Below, piece after piece: positions 45,534 to 57,191 of a stretch of 64,000 nt of DNA; the stretch's first letter is position 1; each line of letters begins with the position of its first letter. The DNA lies in NCBI GenBank assembly GCA_902806565.1, contig CADCXA010000018.1, positions 62,001 to 126,000 of the forward strand, written 5' to 3'. The position numbers and the translations under genes are program-made. The notes beneath the pieces are model-generated. The model made no database searches, was not told the origin of the DNA, and saw only the letters and a list, made by a program, of their open reading frames with translations. The DNA is from Hypoxylon rubiginosum. Its lineage: Eukaryota; Ascomycota; Sordariomycetes; Xylariales; Hypoxylaceae.

Positions 45534-46128
45534 ACATTGAGGGAGATAGATGTACCGTATCTGTATGTGGGAATAGAGAATGAAATAAAGACTAAATACG
45601 AATTTCCGAATAACCCCTATCTGAAGAACAAGGTGCCGTTCTGGTGACTTGGACTATATCTAAGTTCTCCGATTCTGAGAAACAAGCTGTAGGGACTCAC
45701 ATGTGATAATAGATTGGGCCGAAAAGGAAACCCATTCCATCTCGCCTTTCTAACTCTTATAAGTTACCTATAAGAATGTGTAGAGAATAATAGCTCCCGA
45801 AGATGCAACTAGAAAGCCCATAAATGTAAAGTATCACCAATAGCGTCGTGTAGAGTAGATATTGAAGCTCTATAAGTGTCCCGTCTACGGGGCGCAAGGG
45901 GCTAACTAAGGAGATCATTACACGGCGATGCTAAATTTTTTGAAATTAATTGTTAGTGCTTCAACCCACCCTTTGCAAACATAAACTGGTGGCCTCTACG
46001 TATGCACCTAAGCTACTATCAATTCTTCTTTCTATATCATATAAGGAGATTCGTACTTAGGTTTTAATATCGGGATTTTCGTCGTTCACAAAATCTTAGA
46101 GGACACCGCTTAAAACAAAAAAAGACAA
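45534..46128. other. Intergenic region
   Basis: No gene is seen. It contains AATAAA at 45584-45589, a plausible 3' processing signal for the upstream gene, and the A-rich leader of DHFR. Confidence 0.45.
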
Positions 46129-46325
46129 ATGTCCAACGAGCCACCATCACCTGCGGCCATGCTTCCCCCGGAGCTCACCCTCGTCGTGGCCGCGACGCGC
46201 ACCATGGGCATCGGCCGGGGCGGCACGCTGCCGTGGACAGGCCTCAGAAAAGAAATGGCCTACTTCGCGCGCGTCACCAAGCGCCTAGTGCCCCCGCCGC
46301 CGCCGTCTTCTACTACCGCCGCTAT

Positions 46326-46358
<33 letters not shown>

Positions 46359-46812
46359 CAGCATCCCGCCGCGGTTCCGCCCGCTCAAGGGCCGGCTTAA
46401 TATCGTCGTTAGCCGGTCTCACGCGGGACAGCAACCGCAGCCGGAGCAGGAGCCGGAGGAAGGACCCGTGAGGGTCGCGTCGCTGGAGCAGGCGCTGGCG
46501 TACCTTAAGTCGCATGAGACGGCGGCTGATAAGATCGGCCGGGCGTTCGTCATCGGCGGCGCGCAGATCTACGGGGCGGCGCTGGCGCTGGCGGAAGCGC
46601 GGCGCGTGCTGCTGACGCGGGTCCTGTCGGACTTCGAGTGCGACACTTTCTTCCCGCTGAAGTTGGACGAGTCGTCGTCATCGCCTGACAACGGTTGGGT
46701 ACGAAAGTCTAAGGAGGAGCTGGACGCTTGGACGGGCGAGACGGTGCCCGAGGGCGTGCAGGAGGAGAACGAGACGCGGTACGAATTCGAGTTGTGGGAG
46801 AGGGTGGATTGA
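46129..46812 (+). CDS. DFR1: Dihydrofolate reductase
   Basis: A single exon of 227 residues, about the usual fungal length. LTLVVAATRTMGIGRGGTLPW is the substrate and cofactor loop. [30 protein letters not shown] is the NADPH-binding region, and AFVIGGAQIYGAAL carries the glycine pair near the cofactor. The C-terminal strand YEFELWERV ends the fold. It reduces dihydrofolate to tetrahydrofolate for thymidylate and purine synthesis. A proline-rich loop (PPPPPSS, about residues 59-65) and a Gln/Glu-rich loop (about 103-112) are insertions relative to the minimal fold. Confidence 0.95.
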
Positions 46813-47007
46813 AGATTTACATAAAAGTATTCTATATACATTGATCTTGCATGATCGATACTTTTCCGGCGCGAAAACCTAGCCTATCGCGCGATGCCTG
46901 TACTTTATCGCATCTCATCATTGCCTTGGGGTAAACCTCTGTAACCCTGGCATGCTACACTAGCCATATCATATCAAGGTATGAGGAGGTAGTCATATAT
47001 CTAAAAT

Positions 47008-48011
47008 TTACACGGCAACCTTCTGAATCGGCGGAGGTTCCCGCACCAACTGCCCCTCGAGTTCTCTCGTCGCCTTATCGACGAGCGTGAGCTCGTTCTT
47101 AGCACGCCACTTGAACACCGCCTGGGCCTGGTAGTACAACGACTCGTCGGGTATCTGGTCGAGCATCTTCAGGCACAGCCGCATCCAGCTGACGACGGCG
47201 GCGAGGGCGCGCACGTCGACGTCCTCGCGGGCCTTGAAGACGTTGCGCCAGACGGCGGCCGCCAGGACGGGGTCCCCCTTGACGACGCCCTCGTCGTACG
47301 CGGCGATGACGCCGCGCCACTGCACGAACAGGTCCTTGAGGTACCGCTGCCGCAAGCCGCGCGAGCCGATGCCGTGCGTCAGGTCCATCCTCTCCTCCGC
47401 GTCGAAGAAGAAGTGGTCGACGAGCTGCTGCTGCCACGACCGCGCCGCGTCCCGGTCCAGGTTCCGCAGCCGCGCGAACACGAGGTACATGTGCAGCATC
47501 GTGACCTGCGACCACGTGCTGAAGGTCGGGGGCAGCTGGAAATCTAGAGGTCGGAAGGGGGGAGCAAAAGGTTAGCAGCAGTTTTTAACTACCTAACCCA
47601 CATTTGCCGGGTAAGTGTGTTATTATTACCTTCGTGCCACATCGTCTTCCCCTCCCCTATATCCTCGCCCTCGTCCGTCTTATGTATCGTGCCGGCCTTC
47701 CGGTCCTTATCGGGGATTGTATACAGCGCCTCGCGGGCGCACGTCTTGTAGATCTCTTCGGTGGCCTGGACTACGCGGTACGGCTCGGCGGACATCTGGA
47801 AGAATCTGGCGATGGACTCGCGGACGCCGGATTGGCGGGACGTGCTCGCGAAGCTCCTCCTCTGGTCCGTTCGACGGCATCGAGGGTTAACGATCGGGAG
47901 GGAGGGGTATCTCAGTGTTGTGGCGGCGGCTGCGGCAGTATGGATTTCCGCGATAGCATTTGCTTGTCGAGTAAGCAGCACGAGCTGCCGTCTACAGCTC
48001 CGGCACGCCAT
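47008..48011 (-). CDS. CBP3: CBP3 / UQCC1, assembly chaperone for cytochrome b
   Basis: Two exons, 47630-48011 and 47008-47543, with an 86-nt intron. The G plus AT codon gives Asp in HEDFQLPPTF. The product has 305 residues from the ATG at 48011. The N-terminus is basic and aliphatic (MACRSCRRQLVLLTRQAN), as for a mitochondrial targeting sequence. The core has the ubiquinol-cytochrome c chaperone domain: FQLPPTFSTWSQVTMLHMYLVFARLR, a DHFFFDAEERM segment and RQRYLKDLFVQWRG. CBP3 with CBP6 binds newly made cytochrome b at the mitoribosome for complex III assembly. An in-frame ATG at 48068 would add 19 residues; I prefer 48011 because it puts the basic presequence first. Confidence 0.9.
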
Positions 48012-48458
48012 TTTTTCTGCTTCGATACCGTAGGTTTGAAGGTGCAGGGCTACGAGCAATTGTCGCAATTGTCGGCATTGAGCAGCTCAACGGGAGCTTG
48101 GGGAGGGAGCTTAGGGGTAGTTCGAGTTGCTGCTAGCTAGCCCGGCGTTCACGTCATTGATAATGCGCGAGTCAAAGACGACGGAAAGAAAAAAATTAAA
48201 AAATCGCTGAAGCTTTGACCCCTGTCACATACCGAAGATCTGCAACAGGGATCTAGGATTATATTAGGTACAGTGTACCTAGAGCTATCCCACTTGCCCA
48301 CTCTGCCCACTACAGCTAGACCCAAGAAATGTAAGGAGATGTGAAGGAAGAGGTGAATTTTATATTTGTTGTCGTTATATCTACATTTCCAAATTATTAT
48401 AATGCAAATATATTATACGATACAATTGCCGTCTGCTTTGGATATATGCATGATAAGT
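48012..48458. other. Spacer with CBP3 promoter
   Basis: No gene is seen apart from the possible upstream ATG of CBP3 at 48068. It separates two leftward genes. Confidence 0.4.
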
Positions 48459-49866
48459 TTAGCTGAATTTAGAGAAAACCAGCGTCGCGTTGGTGCCTCC
48501 AAAGCCGAAACTGTTCGACAGAGCAACGTTGACTTCTTTTTCTTGGGCCTCAAGGGGAACAAGATTGAATTTGGGCTCAACATCAGGTTCGGTGAGATTG
48601 AGAGTCGGGGGGAGCGTATTCTATCAAATAGTTAATCGCGCATGCCCATCATGAGCCATTAGAGGGTATACGTCGAGACTCACCTCAGCAATGGCTAAAA
48701 TTGTAAATACGGCCTCAATTGCACCAGCAGCACCAAGAAGGTGTCCGATAGACCCCTTAGTGCTACTCACAGCAATATGACCTTCATTAGCGTATCCTTC
48801 CTCACCCGCCATTAACGAGCGGATCGCAAGAGCTTCCGCTGTGTCACCAACAGGGGTAGCAGTTGCGTGAGCGTTGATATAATCGACTTGACGAGGTTTG
48901 ATACCAGCATGCTTTAGAGCCTTCTTCATTGAGAGGAACGCCCCGGATCCGTCCTCGAGGGGGGCCGTCATGTGATGGGCGTCACCACTGCTTCCGTAGC
49001 CCCTTAACTCGGCGTATATCCGAGCGCCCCTTGCTTTAGCATGCTCTAATTCCTCTAGAATGACAACAGCCGCACCTTCAGAGACGACGAATCCACTGCG
49101 CCGGCGATCGAAAGGTCGACAGCTCGAAGGCGGGTCGTCATTGAATGCGGTGGATAATGAGCGTGATCTTCCGAATCCTGCGAAGGTGAGAGGGTGAATG
49201 CAAGACTCTGCGCCACCCGCGACCATTACATTAGCATCACCAAACGCGATGAAGCGCGAGGCATCTCCAACGGAATGCGCCCCTGTCGTACAGGCTGTAG
49301 TTACGGCATGATTAGGACCTTGGAAGCCGTATCTCATGGCAACGTGGCCCGCTGCTAGGTTGATGAGAATTTTCGGTACGAAGAGCGGAGATACTTTCTT
49401 GTAGCCCTACCATGAAGGCTTAGCTATCCAGCATATCTCATCACGGTGCAATAGATCTTACATCTTTTTCATATGCAAGACTCGTGTTGTATATCTCGTC
49501 TAAGTTCCCGATGCCACTCCCCAGGCAAACCCCAGTCGATTCCAAATCTTCTTTCTTCCGTGGTTTCCATGCGGCATCCTCGAGTGCCATTTCCGTTGCG
49601 GCTATAGCATACTGAGTAAACGTAGACATGCGCCGTTGATCTGAGGCAGACAGCCAGTTGTCCGGTCGCCACTGGCCTTCACCTGTCCCTGACTTCGGGA
49701 CGATGCCGGCAACGGTGCTTGTGAGCTCACGCCATCGTTTCTGCGGCTCGAAATCCACAACGCTTGCGATTCCAGATTGCCCGGCGATCAGCTTACTCCA
49801 CGAGTGTCGAACACCCACGCCAAGGGGTGTGATGGCGCCGAGGCCTGTTACAACAACTCGGCGCAT
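48459..49866 (-). CDS. CEM1: Mitochondrial 3-oxoacyl-[acyl-carrier-protein] synthase
   Basis: Three exons join in frame: 49462-49866, 48684-49406 and 48459-48620, giving 429 residues. The N-terminus [17 protein letters not shown] opens the thiolase fold. The catalytic triad is Cys174 ([10 protein letters not shown]), His315 ([11 protein letters not shown]) and His357 ([11 protein letters not shown]). The C-terminal [15 protein letters not shown] is the family end. This is the KAS-II-like condensing enzyme of type II fatty acid synthesis, which supplies octanoate for lipoate in mitochondria. It lacks an obvious presequence, so an upstream exon or an internal signal may be used. The last exon is small (162 nt). 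Confidence 0.93.
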
Positions 49867-50765
49867 TCTTTGCCATACCCAGGATTGCCTGAGCTAGATT
49901 CAAAGTGTAGGTTTGTAAAAAGTGGTCTCAAATCATTAGTTAATCACTTCTTTGCAGTGAATTTGCAGACATAAAATGAGACGAGAATATGAAAAGCTGA
50001 TGAGATAAATTACGCCGATTATGAAGTTAACCGAGCGTATCATTTTTAGCGTGTTATACTTTGTACAGCAGCCTTTACACCCCTGTGACGGCTTATGCCG
50101 TAGTGGGTGTGGTCGCTATCATGCAGCGGTCCCAATAGCCAGGTTCAGGCCACGCGGCAGGGGGATCTAATTCGTCTAAATTTAGTCTCAAAACAACCTC
50201 AAATCTTATGAGGCTACACGCCAAATCGCTTCTACAGAATTGCAAGAGACGACAGTAGCTCCACAACAGAGCAATTGATATCTTGATAATTATCTTAAGG
50301 GAATTAGACCTCATGAGCCCAGAGTGTCGAGAAAAGAGACCGCATGATCGCCAAGGAACGATAGCTCTGAACACGTTTCAAAGTAAGATATAGAATCAAG
50401 TCAAGGGAACGCTCTCACGACGTTGCGCTTTGAAGTCATCAGACTTTCGCGAATCGTAAAGCTTCTATTACTTTAACATATCTATCCACGATCGAAACTA
50501 ATAGACATTGTACACGGCGCCAATTGCTTTGGGCATGGAAACGATGCCCTCCCAGACCTGATAAGTTGATGGCTCACCGCTTACTTCACCATTCACGGAC
50601 AACCCGTGTACGTCATAATTGGGGATTAGGAACATCCCCTATTGGCATCTTATAGAAGTCGTCTTTGAAGCCTCTTATTCGCTTCGATTATACTTACGAT
50701 CCGGAGATTGGATCAAGCCTCGTTGAGACGGCCATCAGGTCGCTCGGCATATCTTAACCTGCAAG
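49867..50765. other. Divergent promoter region of CEM1 and the oligopeptide transporter
   Basis: No gene is seen. The short frame at 50093-50374 has no recognisable family. Confidence 0.4.
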
Positions 50766-53700
50766 ATGGACGACACACCCTACTCGAAGCCCTCTGGCGC
50801 AGCTTCTAAAGGGCTGGAGATTGAAGATGATTGGAACTCGGAATGGGATATGGACCTCGAAGAGATTGAGCCGGAGACGACGCACCCAACGGGGTCTCAC
50901 GAGCATTCCCAGTCGAATGTCCGAAATGACACTGATTACGAGGCGGGTGAAGAATATGAGCAATTATTAGACCCAAACCTCCCCGACCGGGAGACTATAG
51001 AGTTACATCGGATGGACTCTGGAAGTGTAGCCTCATTCGACGACGAAGCTGCCTCTAAGGCCAACGAAGAAAACTCGCCGTACGAAGAGGTACGAGCAGC
51101 GGTCCGCAATTACGATGAGGATCTTCCGTGTAACACAATTCGGGCCTGGACAATCGGCTTGACCTTGGTTCTCGTTGGCGCGTCGATGAACACGCTATTC
51201 TCGCTGAGACAACCTTCGATCGGTCTAGGAGCTCTCATTGCTCAGATCATCGCTTGGCCGTTCGGTCGTGCGTGGGAGAAGGTCGTACCCAACCGACAGA
51301 TCAATATCTTTGGTCTTAGGTGTGATCTAAATCCGGGACCTTTCAACATCAAGGAACACTCGATCATCGTGGTTATGGCGAGCGTGTCTTTCTCGGTGGC
51401 ATATGCCACGGATATCATCCTTGCGCAGCTTGTGTTTTACAAGCAGAACTTCGGTGTAGTGTTTCAACTTATATTGACCATCTCGACCCAGTCCTTAGGA
51501 TATGGGATCGCAGGAATGATGCGGAAGTTTTTGGGTGAGTCTCCGTGTTTCCTATTGCTTGTTCATTAAATTGACCATTTGCAGTGTATCCAGCCTCGAT
51601 GATCTGGCCGGGGAACTTGGTTGCTGTTGATCTGATGAACGCAATGTACGAGAAACACCAAGCCCCAGACCCGTCTATTATAGGTGGGCGGATGCCGAGA
51701 TATAGATGGTTCGGACTAGTGACACTCCTTTCCGCCGTATACTACTTTATTCCGGGCTATTTTGCCCAATTCTTGAGCGTATTTGCCTTTGCAACCTGGA
51801 TGGCCCCGCAGAGTCCTGTTATAAATCAACTATTCGGAGGCACGACGGGTTTATCATTGCTGCCCATTACCTTTGACTGGACACAAATTGCTGGTTATAT
51901 CGGTTCTCCTCTAATACCACCATGGTTTGTCGCACTCAGCTAGCTCTCAACCTTTGCGCTGAAGCATATTATCCATCGACTAACAAATATCTAGGCATGC
52001 TATCGCGAACACAACTATTGGTGTCATTGTGTTTTATATAATACTGGCTACATCTTTTCATTACACCGGCGTGTGGTATTCCCAGTTCCTGCCGATGAGC
52101 GACTCTTCTACGTACGACAATACGGGCGCGTCATATAACGTATCAAAAATACTAACCCCTGAGTTCACTTTGGACGAGGAAGCATACAAGGCGTATTCGC
52201 CAGTTTTTATTAGGTTTGATACCCCCTATAGTGTTAATTCAGAAATAAACACTTACGTGGCGTATAGCACTACTTTCGCTTTATCTTATGGGTTGTCTTT
52301 TGCGGCCATCACGGCCTTGATAGTCTATACCTATCTACATCACCGCAAGGCTATTTGGGCTCAGTACAAGAATAGCACTAATGAGAAACCTGATAGTAAG
52401 CATATTCCTGGTTACTTGATGCTTTCATCCTAATCTATCCTCTTTTCTGCTTGAAACAACTCTCTAGCCAGGCATCTAGAAGCCAGTTCTCGATAGGTTT
52501 AATCGCTAACCCAACATATTACAGTACATATGAAGCTCATGCAAAAGTACAAGGAGGCACCTTCGTGGTGGTATTTATCATTGTTCGGCATTGTTAGTTT
52601 CCCTATTATCGAGTCCTACGGGGAATCGGGTGCTAACCGTCATATAGGTCCTTGCTCTCGGCTTCATCTCAGTCCTAGCATACCCCACCAACTTAACTTG
52701 GTGGGCTTTCTTGCTTGCTGTGGCCATATCTTTCGTCTTCTCGTTACCTATCGGCATAATCCAGGCAGTTACGAATCATCAGATTGGTCTGAACGTTTTG
52801 ACGGAGTTCGTCTATGGTTACATTCAACCTGGTCGACCTCTAGCTCTCATGTTGTAAGTCACTGTACCCCTTTAACACGCCTGTGCGTACCGCTAACCGG
52901 TTTTTTCAAAGGTTCAAAACATACGGCTATATCACAATGTAAGTAACTCCATCGTTTTTTTTCTTCTTCAAATTTCATATCAGATTTAACGGGTTCTCTC
53001 TAGGTCACAAGCACTGAGCTTCGTCTCCGATCTCAAGTTTGGTCACTACATGAAAATCCCACCACGGACTATGTTCATGGCACAAGTTGTCGCGACAACA
53101 GTTTCGTGCTTCATCCAGGTTGCTGTTCTCAATTTTGCGCTGGGAAATATCGAGGGGGTCTGTGACTTGACACAGCCGCAGCGATTCACGTGCCCTGGTG
53201 GCCGAGTTTTCTTTTCGGGTACTTATTGCATTTCTATTTATTCTTGCTACCTCCCACTCCCATTCGTGCCGTAAATGCTGATTTGATTCGGCAGCCTCCG
53301 TAATCTGGGGCCTCATCGGTCCTGCTCGCGTGTTCTCTCCCGGCCAGATATACTCGAGCCTCCTTATATTCTTCGTCGTCGGCGCCGCCGCCCCTATCGC
53401 CTTCTGGTACGCCGCGCGCCGGTGGCCGAGGTCGCCGGCCAAGTACCTGATGGCGCCCCTGATCTTCGGCGGCGCGGGCTCCATCCCGCCCGCCACGCCC
53501 CTCAACTACCTGTCGTGGGGTCTCGTCGGCTACGCGTTCCAGCACCTCGTCAAGAAGCACCACTTCCGCTGGTGGAGCCGCCTCAACTACCTCACCTCGG
53601 CCGGCCTCGACCTGGGCCTGGCGCTGGGCACGTTGGTTATATTCTTCGTCTTCACGCTCAACGAGATCGAGGCGCCCCGCTGGTGGGGCAACGACGTCGT

Positions 53701-53782
53701 GACGAGCACCATGGATTACAGGGGCGAGGCTATACAGGTAGTTCTGCCGGCCGGCCAGACTTTCGGGCCGCAGACTTGGTAG
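50766..53782 (+). CDS. Oligopeptide transporter (OPT family)
   Basis: Eight exons join in frame: 50766-51534, 51585-51924, 51995-52395, 52525-52592, 52648-52853, a 27-nt micro-exon 52912-52938, 53004-53218 and 53295-53782. The product has 837 residues. An acidic cytosolic N-terminus of about 110 residues precedes the membrane domain. Signature motifs are NPGPFNIKEH near residue 200 and the conserved EFVYGYIQPGRPLALMLFKTYGYIT, whose last residues are coded by the micro-exon. The C-terminus shows GLIGPARVFSPG and TPLNYLSWGLVGYAFQ. It should import tetra- and pentapeptides or glutathione-like compounds with protons at the plasma membrane. All seven introns have GT..AG ends and agree in phase. 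Confidence 0.92.
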
Positions 53783-54157
53783 AGAAGCTGAAAATGTTTA
53801 GTCAGTTGTTGAAAATACCTGCATTTGCTCATGTATAAGTAGAGGGGGTAGGCTCGGGTTTACGCTAGAATTTTTGGCGTCGGTTTCGTGTGTTCTGTTT
53901 TGCAACCAAGACCCAGACGGAAAGTAAAATGGTAGACTGGTGGCGTAGACATGAAAGAGCATGTATTATGTGAAGCTAGATAATGCGATGTATTATATCC
54001 TAGAATGCTGGCTAAGCCTTGGCGCTGGCCACTCCCTACAAGCATTCACTTCAAGATGAACCACCTAGATCCCCACTAACGAACACAACTAGAACAGCAG
54101 CGTATCTTCGGACGATTAGAATGGTATTGCGAATGAGACCAAATAGTCAAGATTAAC
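53783..54157. other. Spacer between convergent genes
   Basis: No gene is seen. It marks the change from housekeeping genes to an accessory patch. Confidence 0.35.
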
Positions 54158-55089
54158 TTACGCGGCAGTCGCTCCGAACATCTCGACCCTTTTTGCATTA
54201 GTCAGAATGCCAATGCTCGCTGAGAAGATGACCGTGAAGAGGCTAATGAGGCCGAGCTTTAGGTCGGGAGACTGGACCTTGTACAGGATAACGATGGATA
54301 TGATGAGAAGTAAGGAGGCGAATATGGTGCTGAGATACGAGATGAAGGTGTACATTCGATCCCCTGATGCGTAACCGACCTGGGGGACGTCAGAAGCTCC
54401 CGTAGGTTTCTTTTCCTAAAAGACGCAGCGAAAATCAGCTATCGGGATTCGTATTTCAGTCAGTTGGCGTTCATTCATACCCTGAATAAATACCCAAAAT
54501 TGTTCTGAATGAAATTAGAGAGGCGATCGGCTTGCTCCTTGTCCCGGAGAACTAGGAGGTCGTCAGGATCATCATATAGCCGTGAACTGGCACCGCCTAG
54601 CGTAGGGAAACTACCCTCGTCTCCCGGCTGCCCATGAAAGAAGTGATATAGAAATGATTTCAACGTGGTAATGGCTGGTCGGCGAGAATGCTTTCATATG
54701 CCAATGCTTCTTCTACCCCCTATATGTTAGCTGCCGTGTAGTGCTAGAGGTCATCATTACCCACTATACTCCTTCATGGTGTCTCTAATCTCCTTGATAA
54801 GCCGCATTCTTTCGGGTTGGCTTTCAGCTCGCCTCTTGAAACTTTCCCAGTTTCTAGCGCATTGTAGACTCTCTATGTCCTCCCTATCCTGCTCGTCGTA
54901 TGAGTCAAGTTTGGCTTGGAGCTCCGCCAGTTCGCCCCCTAAGTACAGGAAGTTCCTAGCAGATAGACGATTGAACCGCTTGAATATTAGTGCTGTCTTG
55001 TCGCGGTCGCTTGCCATGAATGCGGCGAGCGACGGATATCCATCTGTGTAGTCGCATTTCGAGGGACGGCCTCTACTTAGGGAATTCAT
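54158..55089 (-). pseudogene. DUF6594 membrane protein gene with a frameshift
   Basis: Three exons are visible: 54765-55089, 54481-54712 and 54158-54415. The N-terminus DGYPSLAAFMASDRDKTALIFKRFNRLSARNFLYLGGELAEL is the DUF6594 opening. FPTLGGASSRLYDDPDDLLVLR lies in the middle, and two or three membrane segments form the C-terminus (YTFISYLSTIFASLLLIISI and LISLFTVIFSASIGIL). Intron 1 (54713-54764) has a weak donor GTGGGT and a GCTAAC branch. In exon 2 the frame is broken near 54664-54670: the Pro-Leu-Pro segment and the Leu-Lys-Ser-Phe segment are one base out of phase. Without that the protein would be about 270 residues. A sequencing error would also explain it. DUF6594 proteins are common accessory proteins of unknown role. 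Confidence 0.65.
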
Positions 55090-55569
55090 GGGTACAACTT
55101 TGGTCTGGGGAGTGGCTACCTACGGTAAGTGTAAGAGAATGTATGTGTTCAATTACCCAAGCTGGCTGGAAGATAGGTATCATTAAATCCCGATACCCCG
55201 TAAGGCTTACCTGTGGTGGCACGGTGCCACCAACTGAGCAATTGGTTTAATAAATCCAGCCCTGATTCGCCGGTAAGATGATAGATACTTCACAAGTCCG
55301 CCTTGCTGCCTATTACAACCACCTGATTACAACATGTCCATTAGGTATCCATAGCTATCACATATCTAGAGTACCAGAAGTGCTAGACAGCTGTTTGAAT
55401 TTACGCGTCCTCAACAGCAACGACTCCCAAGCACAGCAAACAGACATAGGTAGATCATCCGCAAACATCAGGTCATATAGCCAAGACTTCTCCGCATCCC
55501 CCTCCTCTCTCTCCGACGAAGCCATATGAGCCTTCCCTAATCCCGGAGTTGTATCTAGGCTCGTTATTG
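55090..55569. other. Divergent promoter region
   Basis: No gene is seen between the DUF6594 gene and the retropepsin-like gene. The short frame at 55278-55529 has no recognisable family. Confidence 0.35.
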
Positions 55570-57191
55570 ATGGAATCCTCTGACTTTAAGAAGATTAAGT
55601 TAAATATTGTGAGTGCGCGACTTTTACATTTTACCTCCGGCGCATATTCACGACGCACCTGCTAATTTTCTATAGAAGAAAAGGTCATCAAAGCGGCGAC
55701 AGGTGGTCGTAATTAACTCCATCGTACCCAAACCAGCCGAAGAGAAGTCGAAACCAGTCGTCGTCAGCAATGGTACTTTTCGAGTCCGACACCGCAAGGC
55801 TCTACCTATGGTGTTCGAAATAAATGGAATGCTATACCCAATTTTAGCATGCCCCGATACTGGTTCATATGATAATATCATGTCACTGGAGACGGCACAG
55901 CGTTTGGGGTTTCTAATAGAGGAATCGGTTGGTGACTTCCGCGCCGCGAATGGTCGGGTCATCGTGCCGGTTGGAAAGACAACTGCTAGTTGCTCATTTG
56001 CAACGGGAACACCATATACTGACCCGAAACTGGAGAGCGCCTTCCACGTCTTCCACATCTTCAGAAACCTCCCAGTACCCCTTATCACGGGCCTCCGGTT
56101 CCTACAAATTACAGAAACATGGACTAAATATAGAGATAGACTGGTGGAAGAAGTGATCCCGATGATTCAAAGTCCTCGAGTCTATTCTATTGGGAAATAC
56201 CAGCAATGCCTAACGTGCAAGTTGGATGAGCACGTTGGCCTAGCAAATGTCGATACTGGCTCCGATGTGAACCTCGTCAGCGTGTCGTTTGCAGAGACAC
56301 GGAATTTCGACTTGGATGAGGAATATCATGAAGTTATGCTTGCCAATGGAATTTCTGTGTTGACACGTGGTAGGATTCGCGTCAAATTTGCCGTGGGACT
56401 CGTGCAGGACGCGGCCAACCAGACTATCGATGTCGAATTCCATATCTTTGCAGACCTTTCGTCGGACATCCTAATCAGACAAAACACTATCCAGGAACTG
56501 AAAATATTCGAGTTGCACTCTAAATCCCTCATTACTAGCACTGAGCGAGTTTTCGAGTCCGAGGTCAGCATAATTCGGTACATCGGAAAAGTAGAAAGGA
56601 CGATATTCGGAAGGCTAAACAACTCACAAGCAGAAACGCATCAATCCTCTTCTAGTATGTATGCGCGTGTTACAATCGCAACCTCGCTGCTAATTCAACC
56701 ACTCCTTATCAGGTCATGATGGAAGCAAGGAGTGGGAGATTGAAGATCAACGAGAAAATGCTCGCCGCGAGGCTCACTTAGATATAATATCTAATTTACA
56801 GGGCGAAGAGCGAGCTCGCGCGGAAGCAGTCGAAGTCCACCGAATACATCAATACGAGAAAAGGAAAAGGGTATCCAATGCCTCGAGGAGGACCGAAAGG
56901 CCAATAATTATTTCAAGATCAGATCCGTACGTTCTCTCACTGTTCTCAAAGTATAAAATATTAACAGGTGTGTTTGACAGTCCGATGACTACCTCCGCTG
57001 GATCTACCACGAGACAAATATCCAAGTGGAAATATGAATGTCCGAGATATATTTGTCCATTCTGTCGTAATTCGTGCTCTAAGTATCCATCTATTGCCCT
57101 TCTTCAACGGTATGGCCCTTTTTATCACCCCTTTTCTTTCGCCGTGATGAACATGTTCACGTTGACACTGCTGAATGGTTTAGGCATGTAA
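55570..57191 (+). CDS. Protein with two retropepsin-like aspartic protease domains and a C-terminal Cys-rich segment
   Basis: Four exons join in frame: 55570-55608, 55676-56654, 56713-56926 and 56981-57191, giving about 480 residues. A basic N-terminus precedes a first domain with CPDTGSYDNIMS (Asp74), an ANG flap-like turn and a VPLITGLRFL end. A second domain has ANVDTGSDVNLVS (Asp206), ANGISVLTRG and SSDILIRQNTI. Each resembles one retropepsin monomer, so the protein could fold as a single-chain dimer. A Glu/Arg-rich helix (about 350-400) and a Cys segment CPRYICPFCRNSC follow. No reverse transcriptase or integrase is adjacent, so this is not simply an LTR element. The last exon is uncertain: a different frame past 57150 reads RDEHVHVDTAEWF, which could complete a C2H2 finger, but I find no AG acceptor for it. 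Confidence 0.6.
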
